Assembly: GCF_024713945.1 (NCBI RefSeq)
Contig: NC_134680.1
Coordinates: forward strand, 5,143,501 to 5,207,500
Direction: 5' to 3'
Source of the DNA: Dermatophagoides farinae
Lineage: Eukaryota > Arthropoda > Arachnida > Sarcoptiformes > Pyroglyphidae
DNA length: 64,000 bases
Each line of letters starts with the position of its first letter. The stretch's first letter is position 1. The notes beneath the pieces were generated by a model. The model had not been told where the DNA came from. It saw only the letters and a list, made by a program, of their open reading frames with translations, and did no database searches. A program made the position numbers and the translations under genes. Positions 46,719 through 61,310 of the stretch are shown here, piece by piece.

Positions 46719-49700
46719 ATTTCATCCTTTTCGATTGCAACATTCTGTGAATGATTAAAATTGAAATGAAAAAAAAAGTTTGATTATGTCATTAAATTTA
46801 ATGATGATGAACTTAACTTTTTTTTTTGCTATCTGAATTAGTAAAACACATAGAATATTCAATTGAAGGAGTTTTTGACGGAAAACAAATCAACGAGAGA
46901 AAAAAACGGTTCCAACCCAAAACTTATCAAATGCTATTATTATCCGTCTTCAATTTTGTTGCTGTTGTTGTTGATGACTCAATTCAAATCGTTTTTTTTC
47001 TCATCATTGTCGTCATTTCGGTAGATTCAATTTGTCTGAATGTTGAAAGAGAAAAAATAATAATAACACCGTCATCATTATCGTAGAATTGAATCAGATT
47101 CCAAGTCGCCCATATACTTTTTATGATTGTGTTTGTAATTGCAAATTTGTATCAATTCAAGTTCTATATATAGACTATTTTTTCTGGTTTTAATCTTCGA
47201 TGATTTCAAATTTCCATGACCGAATGGAAAATAAGAAAAATGTGGCAAAATGATTCAAAATTCAATCAACGTTAAAAAAGGGAATTCTTTCTGTCCACAT
47301 TATTATATGAATGTTAGATTTTCATATTAAAAATTCAAAATTCACGAAAAAATAGATAAACGAAGATTCACCGAAATCATCACGAAACAATCAATCATAA
47401 GACCTGTCACATCATTGGTGGTGGTGGTGGTAGCGATGGTAGGTACAAAATTTTCGTTTTCCATAACTTGGAATTGATTTTTGATTAGTTTGAATTTATT
47501 ATGTTGTCTTATCTGGTTTGGGCTCATAATTAGACGTTTAAAAATGAAAGGTAATTAGAACCGAACGGAATGTCCGATAGAATTGATCGTTGAATGGCAT
47601 TGAATAATTGAATTCCAAAATGATGATGATGATGATGACGATAACAGTAATAACAATAATAATAATTGGCAAGGGAAAAAACTTTTTTCCGTTGTTGTTT
47701 TTGTTGTCATTTGCCAATCAAATTAATCGCAAGCAAACTTTTTTCATTTGAATTTCAAATAGAATCCGAAAAAATGGATACTATCATTGTGGCACGCAAT
47801 AAAATTCGAATATTTTTTTGAATGGCCAATAAAATCTATTCGCAGATGGCAGCACTATCCACTGGTATCAAAATACATTGATTCTATTTTCGAAGAATAT
47901 ATATTCTGTTGTAAAATTTTAAAAGTAACACACACAATCAAAATCAAATTTTCTGTTTTGCAAAGTCAAAAAGAATGATGAAAATCATTCAAGTTCATCG
48001 TTTAAACTTTTTGACAGAAAAAAAAGAAACTTTTATCGGTCTTAAATGATGTTTTGACTTGTAAATTAGATTGTAAATAAATACATACACACACACACAC
48101 ACACATTACCTCTCGATGATTCAACTGGCAAGTTGTTTCATTGTTTGTTGAATAAACCAAATTTCATACGAAAAGATGAAAACTTTTTTCATTTTCATTG
48201 CCCGTATAAAATACACCAAAAAAAACGATAGACATACATAATATACAAATATATAGGCCAAACATTGAGTTCATTCATTTTTTCGATACTGAATAATTTT
48301 CGATTTGGACGGCCAACTTTTTTTTCTCTGGTTTATCCGCTCTATTTTTCTTCAGTTGTTGTTGCTGTACGTTGGATAAATCTTTTTGGTTCACTCCTAT
48401 AGGGAATGATTGATTGAGCCATTCGAGAGAAAACATTTCGAACAATTTTTTTTATTTTGTTTCATCCCTACTTTAACTAATTCTGGTCAATGTTAGTCGA
48501 AATGGAATTCGAACTCGAATTCTTCTCCAATCCCCCTCCCTTTTCATTCACTTTGTCTTATAATAATACACACATTTTCTTCCACACCGTCGGATTTTTT
48601 TTTCTCTCTCTCTCTTGTTCCTGGATCGTTAAGATGGGTAATTAATTGAAATTTCGTTCTTTCGTTTTTGACTTATTTGCCTATGTTACAATTGATTTTT
48701 TTTCTTCATATAGTTTGTTCAATACACACACACACACACACATCGATCAATGATCGATATCGGTTGGTGAATAGAAAATCCATGGAGAAAAAAAAACATC
48801 GAAATAATCAATACGTTAAAACAAAAAAAAAGTGGCCAAAAGGTCGACAACGCGTCCAAGATGATGGTCGATGGTAATATTTTTGGAACATATAAAAAAT
48901 TTGATGTTTTTTAAATTTAATTTTTCATTTTCAGTTTTGAAAATTTATTTAAATTTTTTTCTCTCTCGAAATTCCTTCGTTCATAATTCTGGATGAGATG
49001 TCAATCTTTTTCAGTTTTTTTTTTTGAATTTCCTTTTTTTTCGTTTCCGATTCTGATTTTGATTTCTGTGAAGAGAAATAGAGAGTCAGAGAGAGAGAAA
49101 AAAAATTGAAAACGGAAATTCTTAAAACCACTAAATGTCAGATATTGTGGCCACCATCACTATCATCATAACCGGAACAAAATGTGAATCATTATTATTG
49201 ATCATCATTTCGAATGATAATGATGATGATGATGATGATGATGATGGCTAATCATCCTCATGGTCTCTCTATATCAGAAAAAATGGTATTGTAGTATTTT
49301 GAAACATTTCCTATTTGATCATAAATTTTTTTTTATTCTTTTTTTTCAAAATTCAACAATAACATAGAAATTCTATCGTTTATTCTTGTTTGCTTCACTC
49401 CTCATTGGCCATAATCATCATCATCATCATCGTCTGCCATAAATGTGTGACGCACAAAGCCTGAAAAAATGTATTTCCCCATTCAAGCAGTCAGTCAGTC
49501 AGTCAACCAACCAACCAACCAACCAACAACGAAAATGTATTTTCGGTCAACAACACTCACTGTTGTTGTTTTTTCATTCGAATGGCCATAAAGATAATTT
49601 GTAAAATGTACTATACGATGATGATGATGGTGGTGGTTTGTGTTGCATCATAAAAAACATCATCCATGTGGGAGCCCGTTTCCTTTCTCAAAAAAAAAAA

Positions 49701-51156
49701 TTTTTTCATTTTTCTGGTATCCAAAAATCTGGTTCTACAATTTCCAATATGAACAATTCCAACAAACAAGATTCTGTTACAAATCAAAAAACCAGATATA
49801 ATGTGAACATAGTTTCAAAAAAAAAAAAAAAATAAAAAAAAAATTTTATTGTCGTCGTCGATGATCATCATCATCATCATCGTTGATATTCTTTCAAATT
49901 TCTTTTCTTTTCAATCATCATCAAACACATTATCGTTTGATTCAACCCAGAAACAACAATTTTATACTGACTATCTCTACAACAAAAAAAAAATAAAATT
50001 GAACACAGAAACTGAACATATATCCAAACTAAACAAAGAGACATGAAATGAAGAAAACACAAACAAGCAGATGGAAAGCAATTTCAAATTGAATCTAATT
50101 TGAATCATCAAATTGAATGGAGAATGGAAATTTTTTCACATCCAACAACCAAGTTAGTCTCGAATTTGAATAAGAATTTCTTTTCGTTTTGCCATCTCTT
50201 CATTATTATTGTCATTCGTTTTTCATTTTTTTCTTTCTTTTACTGCTTCAATAGGAATTGGATTGTCTCGTTGATTAGATCATCATCATCATCATCACCA
50301 TCATCATCATCATATTGGTATAGCATGAATTGATAACAATGATCAAAGAAGATGAAATAAATATATTCTGTGGAGCCAATTTTCTATCACTATCTATTCA
50401 ACAATGATGACAATGCCAATGATGATGATGATGATGATAATCAAACCGATTCAATTTGAATATGAATTTTTTTTCACCATCTTTATTTCTTTTTTTTACA
50501 ATTGATATCTACAAATTTTCGTCCAATTCTATTCTAGTCTGTGGTATGTAGCAATCTAGTATAATTCAATTTTATATGAATGAATGGCTTTAAGAATCTG
50601 AATTTATTTTTTTTTTATTTTTTCTTTTTTTTATATATAACAGACATTTGATTAAAATTCAACCCAGATTCAATCGCGTAGTCAATTCATTCATTTGTAT
50701 TTCATTTTTATCGTGTTGGGGAATGGAAAAATCATTTTGTTACAGCTAAGTTGGTCAACAGCAACTAACAGGAAACACTGACAACAACAACATCGACAAC
50801 AACAACAAAAAAGTTTTCATCTCTTATCCGTTCGGTATGTAACTTCGGTGTTTACATGTTATGTCAATTTTTATTTTTTGATTTTTTTTTTTTTTGCAAA
50901 TGATAAATTAACATTCAAGGTTCATCCGATGGAAACAGAACAGTTAGATATTTGGCCCGGTCATTGTCGGACTTATGGTTGAAAACAATATTCATCGCTG
51001 ATCGAAGCGCCATATCATCATCGTTATTCATATTTTTTTTAATATTCTACTTTTGTTCGGACACATTTACCGCCTACGGCTCCACGATATATATTTGGTG
51101 TGACTGTGAGTTTTTTTTTTTTTTTTGCCATCCAATGTTGTAAAGATCTCGAAATC

Positions 51157-51158
<2 letters not shown>

Positions 51159-51211
<53 letters not shown>
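51159..51211. repeat. GT dinucleotide microsatellite, about 26 units
   Basis: An uninterrupted TG/GT run of about 53 bp, the longest dinucleotide array in the window. Both strands are open through it, giving spurious Val/Cys and Thr/His ORFs. Confidence 0.95.
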
Positions 51212-51213
<2 letters not shown>

Positions 51214-54200
51214 CAACGAAACAAACGGAAAAAATAAAGAAGAAAAAGAAAATTCCTCTGAAACAATGATCAAAATCATCGAACTGGAATATAATTTCTA
51301 TCTTTTCTCAACTTTATAATCACTGATAATGATGACGACAACGATCATCATCATCATCATCATCATTTTCATGATAATTATTAGCACCAGGCAAACATTT
51401 ACAACAACAACAAACTATAAGGATGATGATGAAGAATTATAGAATCAAATGAAACGTTATTTGAAGACAAAAAAAATGTTTGAATTCACTAGGCCGGAAT
51501 TGTTTCATCATCATCAATGACGAAAAAAAGAAGAAAAAATTTTCTTGGAGAATGGAGAATTCTTTATTATGAATAACAACAACAACAACAACGGTGGTGA
51601 TGATAATTGAATTGGTGTTCATCCCGTTGCCTTCATTCACCGCTGAGTGTGACTTTTTTTTGTGTGTGTGTGTGTTTCGAAACAAAAGAGATTCCGAAAT
51701 GATGAAACAAAACGAACAAAAAAAGAAAAAAATTTTTCTTTTTGTTACACACACACATACGAAGGAAGAGAATGAGAGAGGGAGAGAGACAAACGAAGAC
51801 ATTTAATTTAATTTCATCATTATCATCATCACTGAGTTGACTGACTAAAATGACTGGTTTGTTTCATTTTGATGTTTGAACAACACTTGACTGCTTCCAT
51901 TATCATCATCAACAACAAGAACAAGATTCGACTTCTGTATTCAGGAGGATCTAGTAGATTTTTTTTTGTCGTTGTTGTTGTTTGTCGGATTCACAACATG
52001 AATGAAACTCTGGTTATTGAATTGAGTTTTGTTTTTTATTTTTTTTCTTGTAATTTTTTTTCCTTTGTTTCTATATTTTGTTTCTGGTGATGGTTAAACA
52101 AGAAAAAAAAAATCTCGGAATTGAAATTAATTTCGCCTGGTTTGATTTTGTTATTGCACAAGACAATGATACTAATTAATGTCAAATGATGATGATGATG
52201 ATGAAAAAAAATTTTCAAGTTAAAATTTGACAATTTTTTTTTCTAAAATCAAAAATTTTTGATGTACTTTTTATGTGAACGATATCCATATAAAGATTCG
52301 AATTTTTTTTTCACATGTTCAATAATTGAAAAAACAAACTCCTATTCACTTCAATATAGTGAATGGTCAGTTTATGGAATTCATTGAATTGTCGAAGAAT
52401 CGAATATATATAAAAAAAATTCTAAACATGAAATGAACTAAAATGTTCAACACGGGTTTCAAGAATAAATAGAAACACAAAGAATCGAAAAACAATATGC
52501 TTTTGTGTTTGTTATTACAAACACAAATTCTCAATCGATCCATTTCACTATCCCCAGCTCGGTTATTATGGATCCATGAACGTGATTTGAAATTTTTATA
52601 ATAATTCAACAACAACAACAACAACAACGAAACTCAAACTTAAGAAAAAAAAAATTTTCCAACATGAATGAGAAAAGTGAATGAAAGTTATTTTTTTTTC
52701 TTTCTTCACATGGAATAAAAAATTTGTTTGTTTGTTTGTTACCATTATATAAATTTAAAGTTGTGCATTGAATTGACATGAATTCTTTATTCGTTCATTT
52801 TATTATTTCAAGTATAAGTCACACGATCACTGTTGTTGTTGTTGTTGTTGTTGGAACAAAAGATAAAAATGGATAAAAATCTACAATTCGTGAATGAATA
52901 TCATCATCGTCATCATCATCATGGCAATAACGAAATCCTTCGGTTTGGATATAAATCCATTCAATGATTCATCCATAACAAAAAAAAAACAACAACAACC
53001 AATAACTATAAATTCGATGTTCATTTGGCATTCAACACGAGCTCGATTTTTTTGTTGTGTTCGCCTCGATAATAACAATGTTTGACAACGACAATGGAAT
53101 GTTTTTTTCCTTTTTTTTCTGTATCGAAATTTTTTCTTCTTTACCATTTTTTTTCTATTTTTGTTCATCATAATGTAACAACAAGACAAGACAACATGAT
53201 TGAAAACATCCAATCATGAACAAATAACAAACGATGAAACGAAACGAAACGAAACGAAAAAAAAAGAAATGAAAATTTCCATAATATGGATTCCATGGAT
53301 ATGATACACACACACGCAAGCAAGCACGTACACACAAATCAGATGAACAAAACACAACAGCAACAAAATATTCTAAATTTTGACTTTTTCTATATGGTAA
53401 TGTGTTGTATATAACTGCAGTGAAAAATTTGAATTTCAAATTGTCCGAGAAAAATTTTTTTTTTTTATCCACTCGATATGCAAGTTCGAGTATTGAATTT
53501 CAATTTCGATCCATACTAGAATATACACATCATTCATTCATTGGTCTCCTCCCACCCTATTCTAATCTGTTTTCGGCCACAAAGAATAATAATTCGTGAT
53601 CGCTTGTTTGTTGTTGATTCGATTATCGATGAATCGATGATACATTACGATCTCAGTATTGAAAATATTCCAATTCTATTCATGTATCAAAAAAAAAAAT
53701 ATTATCATCATCATTTCATGGTATTTTAAACATTCATAATTAATATCACGACGATGATGATCGAACCGGAAATCAGTGTCTGGTTGTAGCTGCAAAAAAA
53801 CCGTTTATTTCAAGCAAATTTGAAAATTTTTTCAAATGCTTGCCATATATTTTATTCTAGTTCATTTTTTTCTTATTTAGATCTGTCAGATTTGTCAGAA
53901 ATAAAAGAGAATGGTGGGTGGATGAGAATTTTTTTTTAAAGAATTCGAAAAAACAATAAGAAGAAATCATTATTATTATTATCATCATCATTGAAAACAT
54001 TGAATCAAATCGAAAAACGATTTACACGATTGAAACCAAATAACCAATTCTTGTTTGTGTTGATTCTTGTTGAATTTAGAATTTGTTTCTGGTTTCTTCT
54101 CTGATTTTATAATAGACAATCTTCTTTCTGTGTTTGTTGTGTTGTGTGTGTGTGTGTGTGGTTAATGTGATTTTAATTCTCAATCTTCATCTTCATCAAA

Positions 54201-57200
54201 ACATTTGTGTTTCTTTTTTTTATATTTCTTTGTTGTTATTGCTGTTTGTGTGTGTGTGTGGATCGTGTATGTTCATTATAATTCTAATAACAACAACAAC
54301 AACAGAATAAGATTTTATGCTGACTCTCAATGAATTGGTTTCGTTTGGTTTTTTTTACTCTATTTCTCTATTATAGCTTCGTTTCATTTCATTTGCTATG
54401 ATGATGATCATCATCATCATCATTGGATCATTGTATTTGTGTCTGTATTGTTTGTATATGGATAAAATCGATGATGATACCGTGAGAAGAATCAGAAATG
54501 ATCACAATGACTATGATCGAAATCTTATCGATAAAGAATCAGTAAATTCAGCAAATGGTTGTTGGAATATAATTCAATAAATAGAATAGTATAGAAGACT
54601 GTATTATGATAAAATGGAATGAAAATAATAAACAAATAAAATTTCCAAAATCATCATCAAACAGACATCTGATTTCTGGATCCAAAATTTTTCAAACGAT
54701 ATTGATGAGCTTCCATTTTTGTTTTGTTTTGTTTTGTTTAAATTCACTCAGATTGATTATTGGATCAATCATGATTTATGAAAATAAAGATTTTTGGAAG
54801 ATACAAAGTAACAACCATCATTTCAAGTCATCATTTCAAGTCAATCATTTTGTTTTGCCAAATGATCCATAATGTCCCGTTGTGAATGATTTTTTTAGCT
54901 AGTTTTTTCTTCAAATGGATTTTTCTTTTGTGCGTGTGTCTTATTGACAGTAATTCAGATGGAACCATTTTTTTTTATTTCCACATGTGTTTTAGGTCCA
55001 TGACTTTTGATGATAATGATGATTGCTATAGTGAAAAATTTTTTTTTTATCCATAGAAAAAAATGAAACTTTTTCATCATCATCATTTGCAGATTCTTGT
55101 CCAGTTTTTTATTTTCTTGATCAATTTGGATTTTTTTTTCAAATCTGATGATGATGATTGAATCCATGGGGAGTGGATTCATCGATTTTACAAAATATAT
55201 CATAACGAAAATTTCCGGAAATTAATTACAATTTATTATTTATTGACTTTATCATTTCTAGAAATTTTCTTCTGAATGTGGTTATAATAGCAATTTATAT
55301 ATCATTCAAGTGGTACATTCAACTTGTACCTATATGAAGGTATCATGGAAATTTATCATTAAACACTTGAGAAATCATCCACTATTGCTGTCATCATCAT
55401 CATCATCATTCGTTGTTTCAATTACAGAACAAACAAAATTCTCCATTGTCAATTTTATTTGAACACTTGAAAAAAAGTGGAAAATCTTTTTCGATTATCA
55501 TTCATAGTTCATTCACAAACACACAAAATCAACTTGACGTTGACTTTAAATGGATCGATTATTTTATTGAACAACGATATTTCTGAACAAAAAAAAAGAC
55601 TTTTTTTCAATGAAAAACAAACAAACCAAAAACAAAAACTTCTCGGTAAAAAGCTTGTGTTGTCCACGGAAATTCTCATTTTTTATTTTTTTTTTCATTC
55701 GCGCCCATATTCTTTTAACTTTTATTCTCTTAACAAGCAGACCATACACCGTATGACACTTTCTTGTATCGAAGAAGAAAAAAAATAAATAAAATGTCAA
55801 GTAAAGTAAGTAAAAGATCACAAGTGAGTTGAATATAGGAATGATTATTTATTTATCTATATTATAGACTAAGATTGATTGTAAATGATGACCGTTTTTC
55901 TTTTTTTTTTTTTTTTTTTTTTTTTGGTTTTTCTTTTCTTGGGTTATAACAGAATTTCTATGAATAAATAAGACAAGAATGATCATACTCTGTTACAACA
56001 ACAACCAAGAATTCCACCAAAATGCTTCTTTTTCAACATTTTGCAATTGTTCCAGACTAATAACCATATTGTTTTGAAGAATTCATTTTATGATGATGAT
56101 GATGATGGAACTTTGTTGTTATTATCATCATTGTCATTTATCGTGTTTCAAAAATAGCTAGATATCGTAAATGAACAATCATTATGATTATTATTAGTAT
56201 TAGTATCATATGGTATTTGTTATTATCGAAATTGGTCATTTGGATCATCATCATCATCACAAACAAAAAAATTCTTGTCACAACAACACGATTATCGTTA
56301 TTATTATTGGAATAATATCCGATCTCAATCACCAAATCATCATCATCATCATCATCATCACTTGAGCTAGATTGTATTATCGTATCGTATGAACACAAAT
56401 GATAGTGTCTTTTTCTTGTCCATGTCTTTGATGATCAAAGATATAAATAATTGACACATAATAATAATAATAAAGGATATTTGGACTTTAGACTTTTTTT
56501 ATCCAAATAATAATAATGATTGAGATAATTCTAATCATTGGCCATCATCATCATCATCGTTTGTTATTTGATGATAATATCATCCTATGGATATTGAGAG
56601 AATGAAATTTTGGGATTCTCTCCATATTGAACTGTGGAACTAAGAAATGGGACTGGCATTTTTTTGATATGGTGAATGTTTTTTTTGTTTGGAACTTTCG
56701 GTTGTTTTTTACATTTTTTTTCACATTTTCAATTATATACAGATCCAAAAAAAAATGAATAAATGAAAAAAATTTTAAAATTGAAAAGTTTACATCCACG
56801 TTCTCTCTGTGTGTGTGTGTGTGTGTGTGGGTGTGTGTATGGTTAAATTACCTGTAAGCCATTTGTTTTCATTTTCAACTTTTTTTTTCTCTGCTGTTAT
56901 GAATTATCTAATGTTTGAAAATGACAAAGTTTTCAACGTAGGAATTTGTTGCCAGGCCATTTGTTGTGATCAGCAAAATCAAAAATTGAGAGAGCGAGAG
57001 AGAGTTTATGAATTTTATGACAAACAAACAAAAAAAAAGACCGATGAGAAAATTTCCTTCAACAACGAACCATATATAATGGTCATATATTCAATACAAA
57101 AAAAAACAATGAAAAAAGAAAACCAAAACAGAAAAAAAAGTTTATTCTTTCTCTTTCTCATCGATTTCTTTCTCATTGTATTCTCTGTTAATTAATTAAT

Positions 57201-57877
57201 TGTTTTTCTCTCCCATATTCATTCATTCAACAACAACAACAACAAAAAAGAATCCAAATTCTATAAAAAAAAAATTTTTTTCTTCTTCATTCAAAAAGAC
57301 AATTGTTCAAATAGAAGAATAAAAAAAACAACAGCAACAAAAAAAGACTTGACTCAAGAACCAGAATTTTAATAAACGACCAATGATGAAACAAGTAACA
57401 GGAGCAGCAAATAAAAATTAAAAAAAAAACAAAAATTGGTATTCCGGAAGCTTTACTTTCTCTCTCTCTCTCGAATACAAAAGAAATATTTTCAATTCGA
57501 ACAACAGAATGATGAATTACATGAATTTAATGTGGTATGCCGTGTTCATCCGTGTCTCTTGTCATTGTCATACCAAGTCATTCTCTTTCTCTTTCACTAT
57601 CTCTCTCTCCGATTATATAATGGATGCTTTGCGTTTTTGGGAAAATTTTTCTTCAAATAAAAATTCATAAATCTTCTTTTTGGTTACACAATTATTCATT
57701 AACAATTTTTTTTTCATTCATTTCATTGCATGTTCATTGTTGAGATTTAATGTGTTCCAACAGCAACAACAACAACAACAACAACAACCTGTCTCAGGAT
57801 GAAATCTGCTATAATAAAACGAAATGATTTGAGAAATGATTGAAATTGGTTATCTATAGATATATAGTATATATATC

Positions 57878-57903
57878 AGCCATATCCAAACTGTGGTCCG
57901 TGG
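57878..57903 (+). mobile_element. hAT-like transposon terminus, solo remnant
   Basis: CAGCCATATCCAAACTGTGG followed by TCCGTGG closely follows the terminal sequence of many hAT transposons (CAGTGGTGTCCAAACTGTGGTCCGCGG). The following 60 bp (TTTTACTGCCAACATGCTGT) are more GC-rich than their surroundings. No matching inverted end or transposase is found within the next 500 bp, so it is a fragment or decayed MITE. The right limit is unknown. Confidence 0.45.
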
Positions 57904-58380
57904 AAAAATTTTACTGCCAACATGCTGTTGGGAAGTTTGGAAAGCGCTGATTCTTCGGGATGTGTGCGCTATTTTGCTACATTTTTTTCTGCTTTTTGTT
58001 CTTGTTATTGTTATCAGATGATGATGATGATGATGAGGCTAGATTATCAACGTTCATAATGATCATTCATCATTTTCTAATTTTTTTTCCATTCATTCAT
58101 TCATTCTTTTGCTTGGTTTGATTATTTTTTTTGTTGTTGTTGTTAGCAAAAGAAAATAAAAAAATTGAGATAATTTTTCATTTTTTAAAACGGCAGCATT
58201 GTTTTGTTTTTCGCTTTTTTTTTGCTTTTTTGATTATTGACCTGATTACTAATATATACCTATTATATGCACATCATCATCATCTGTGATTTTGACTTGT
58301 TTGGCTCGAAATTTTTTTTTTGTTTTTTGTTTTTAATTGAAGAAAAATTCCTGTGTTTTGTTTTCCAACTAAAAAAAAAA

Positions 58381-59530
58381 ATGGAAAATTTAGACAATTT
58401 TTTTCAACAAAAAACTTTTGAAAATTTATTCCATTGTTTATTATCAATGGTTATTCACCATAATAATAACAATGGCCATAATCATGATCATGATGATGTT
58501 GATGATGATGATGATGATGATGATTCATATAAATCATTTTTAATCGAAATTCTTCCATTCACCATATGGAATCCGATTGCCATAAAATTAACCGAAAAAT
58601 ATCATCCAAATAGTATTGAAAAATATTTTTCATTGATCAAGAAACAAATCGATAATGAAAACAATGGTGGTGTTGGTGGTGATGGTGGTGGTTATATTGA
58701 TCTTATTCGGCAATTTAATCATTCACTTTATCCAAGTATAATTGGTTCAAATGATGATCGTTTCAATCTAATCAGATTTGATGATAAAATCAATCAAATT
58801 CATCAAGATTATTATCGTCATTTATTGAGAAAACAATCGATTGAACATTTGAAACGAATTAAAATGCAGGTAATTATCAATATTTACATTATGTTTTTTT
58901 TTCATTTATTGAATTTTTTTTCAAAAATTTATTTTCATGTAGAAACTTCAAACAATCATTGATTTAACGAATAAATGTTTGAATAATCAATCCATACAAT
59001 CGAATGTAATGGCAATACTTGATGAAAAACAATGCCAATATGAAGTGGCTAAACAAAAACTTGACAAACAAAAAGAATTGGAAAATGTTCGTCAATTATT
59101 GATGAAATCAAACGATGATCAGAATCAGAATCATGATATTCATCAACAATATCGTACAATAACAGTCGAAAATCAATTATTATTGAGAAAAATTAACAAG
59201 TTCACAGAGATAAAACAGCAATTACAACGAATGGATTGTAAAAAGATTGATCGAATCAGACATTTGACGCGTAATATTTATTTTATGGAAAAATTGTCAT
59301 CTACATCGATACCATCACCAATCATTAGTAATCAACAGCAGCAGCAGCAGCAGCCACAACAACAACAACAACAACAACAAATGGCCATGAATTCAATAAG
59401 TCCATTTTTTTGTGATCATCATGTAATATCACCAGCCCTTATGTTCAATAATGATGATGATAATGATTACTGTGATGATGGAGATGTCTCTGATATAAGT
59501 CTTAGTTTTAATGCACAATTAAAATTTTAA
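58381..59530 (+). CDS. Unknown protein with coiled-coil half
   Basis: Exons 58381-58869 and 58943-59530 (73-bp intron, GTAATT donor, CATGTAG acceptor) join to 358 residues starting MENLDNFFQQKTFENLFHCL. An Asp/His-rich microsatellite-coded stretch lies at about residues 22-50. An ordered part follows (FLIEILPFTIWNPIAIKLTE, EKYFSLIKKQI). From residue 150 to 285 the sequence is helical and charged (YYRHLLRKQSIEHLKRIKMQ, AKQKLDKQKELENVRQLLMK, ENQLLLRKINKFTEIKQQLQ), typical of coiled coils. The tail has poly-Gln and an acidic Asp/Asn run. Shape is like small kinetochore or augmin-type subunits, but no family is recognised and I claim none. Confidence 0.65.
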
Positions 59531-61276
59531 CAACATTCCATACACACACTTGGAGCCAGTAATTATAATTGCAATTCTTTAAACCCATTGTGTATTATGA
59601 TTATCCGAATTTTTGTCATTCGAATTCCATTAATGATGGACGAAACTATCGAATCGAATGATAATAATAATAATAATAAATAATTATCGTTTGATATCAA
59701 TTTTGTTGAAAATTGATATTATATCAATATGAAAGAAAGGGTGTTTCCCATTACTATTGGAAAAAAAACGATGAGAAAAAAAAATCCAATGATACAAAAT
59801 TATACACCGGGTGTAGCCGGGTATCACTTTTTTTTTCTTTTACTTCCCCATCATCATCATCATCATCATCTTATCGATGATAATTGATGTCAATGTTCTA
59901 AGATATTATTATAACGGGAAAAAAAATCTTTCTCTTATCATTGTTTTCGATACAATTCGTTTTTTTTTCTCATTTCATTCGTTTGGTTATCATTTTTTCT
60001 ATGGCCATTTCATTTCTGATTTCAGTTTTCTTCTTCATCATCATCATCATCATATAATTACAGAACAAACGTAATTTAAAACATTTTTTTTCTCGTTTTT
60101 GTTTCTATAGAACAAATTCGATACAAATATAATAATAAAATATATACGGGTATCGGATCCTTATTCGATTGAGAAATGAAATTCGAAACGAATCGAATTG
60201 TTCAAAATGTTCTACTGTTTGACAATTCAATGATTATTGATATGGAATCCGGCTCCGTTATACATTGTTTCCATTAGATTCTGGTTTCATTCGTGATTAT
60301 GATGGTGGCCAGTGATAGTTGTGTTGTCATCCAATGTGTATGGTTTGGTTGGAAAAAAAATGAAATTGTCTTTTCACTGTTCCATAAATTAAAATAAAAA
60401 ATACCGACAATTAAATTATAATGTTAGAATTTCGATTTATTGGAGTTACGAACTTTCAAAATTAACATCAAAGTTTAAATTGGAGCCTTTCATTTTCACT
60501 GAATCAAAAGTTGACAGCCCGATTTCATTCGTTTATATTTTTTTTTTTTTTTTTTGATGCTGATTATTTGTGATCTGTGTGTTGTGAATGTTTTGAATTT
60601 GATTTTTCTTTCAAGCTACAAAAGTAGCAGAATATTTGTATTTCCTGATATGAGAATAGAGAAAAATTTCTCTAGAAATAAAAAATGAATGAATCCCATG
60701 ATACATTATTGGACACGTGCATGAATCGAATACTATTCACCAAAAAAAAAAAAAAAAAACATACCAGCCAGTCCAATACAGTCAAATATAATAATGATCT
60801 GAACATTTTTTCAAAAAAAAAAACAGAATTCTCTAACACCCGGTCCTACTTGATCACCATCATCATCAGAAATTGTGATTGTCAGAATTGATCCAATTGA
60901 CATATTGAGTCACATAAATAATAACAACATGGATCACACATTTATGATGATAACCATATTGTGTTTAGTGGTGAATGATAGTTGGTGGATGTGGATCGAT
61001 TCTCAATTCTATCTATAACAATATGAACATGAATCTATGCATGGATAAATTTCAAAGTGGAATTATTATTTTCTCATAACTAGACAATCGTTTATCGGCC
61101 CACATACTGAGTGTAAGCACATTTGGCCATATTCTGTATGGGTCCCCTATATCAAAGTTGAATTTTGGGGTGAACGGCTGGGCTAAATATATTTCATGTT
61201 GTCATTTTTTTGTTTTGTTTTGTTTTGTTTCGGTTACTCTTCATACATAAAATATATTTTTTCAATGTGATTACAT

Positions 61277-61309
<33 letters not shown>
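61277..61309. repeat. CA dinucleotide microsatellite
   Basis: About 16 uninterrupted CA units in intergenic DNA. Confidence 0.9.

Positions 61310-61310
<1 letters not shown>

Larger units (their letters stand above)
46719..58380. other. 11.7-kb gene-poor, microsatellite-rich region
   Basis: No exon, RNA gene or full transposon could be supported. Contents are simple repeats: CA near 48085-48103, ATG at 49219-49246, GT at 51159-51211, GTT near 52831-52851, TG near 54145-54160 and 54247-54260, T25 at 55901-55925, TG near 56813-56828, CAA near 57768-57787. There is also one hAT-like end at 57878. Open frames here are Phe/Ile/Lys-rich or simple-repeat translations. It could hold long introns or enhancers, or the edge of a gene with tiny exons. 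Confidence 0.45.

Noticed and set aside
51039-51319. ORFs of Thr/His or Val/Cys repeats on both strands
   Set aside because: They are translations of the GT microsatellite.
54398-54580. 60-codon ORF with an Ile-rich start and charged tail
   Set aside because: The start is an ATG/ATC microsatellite and the rest shows no conserved pattern; not separable from chance.
36652-59652. 19-base identical string TGATGGACGAAACTATCGA at 36652 and 59634
   Set aside because: Isolated match with no extension; could be chance in biased sequence, so not treated as a repeat family.
59800-59830. ACACCGGGTGTAGCCGGGTA, a GC-rich short repeat
   Set aside because: Considered as a tRNA B box or transposon end, but no cloverleaf or paired end can be formed.
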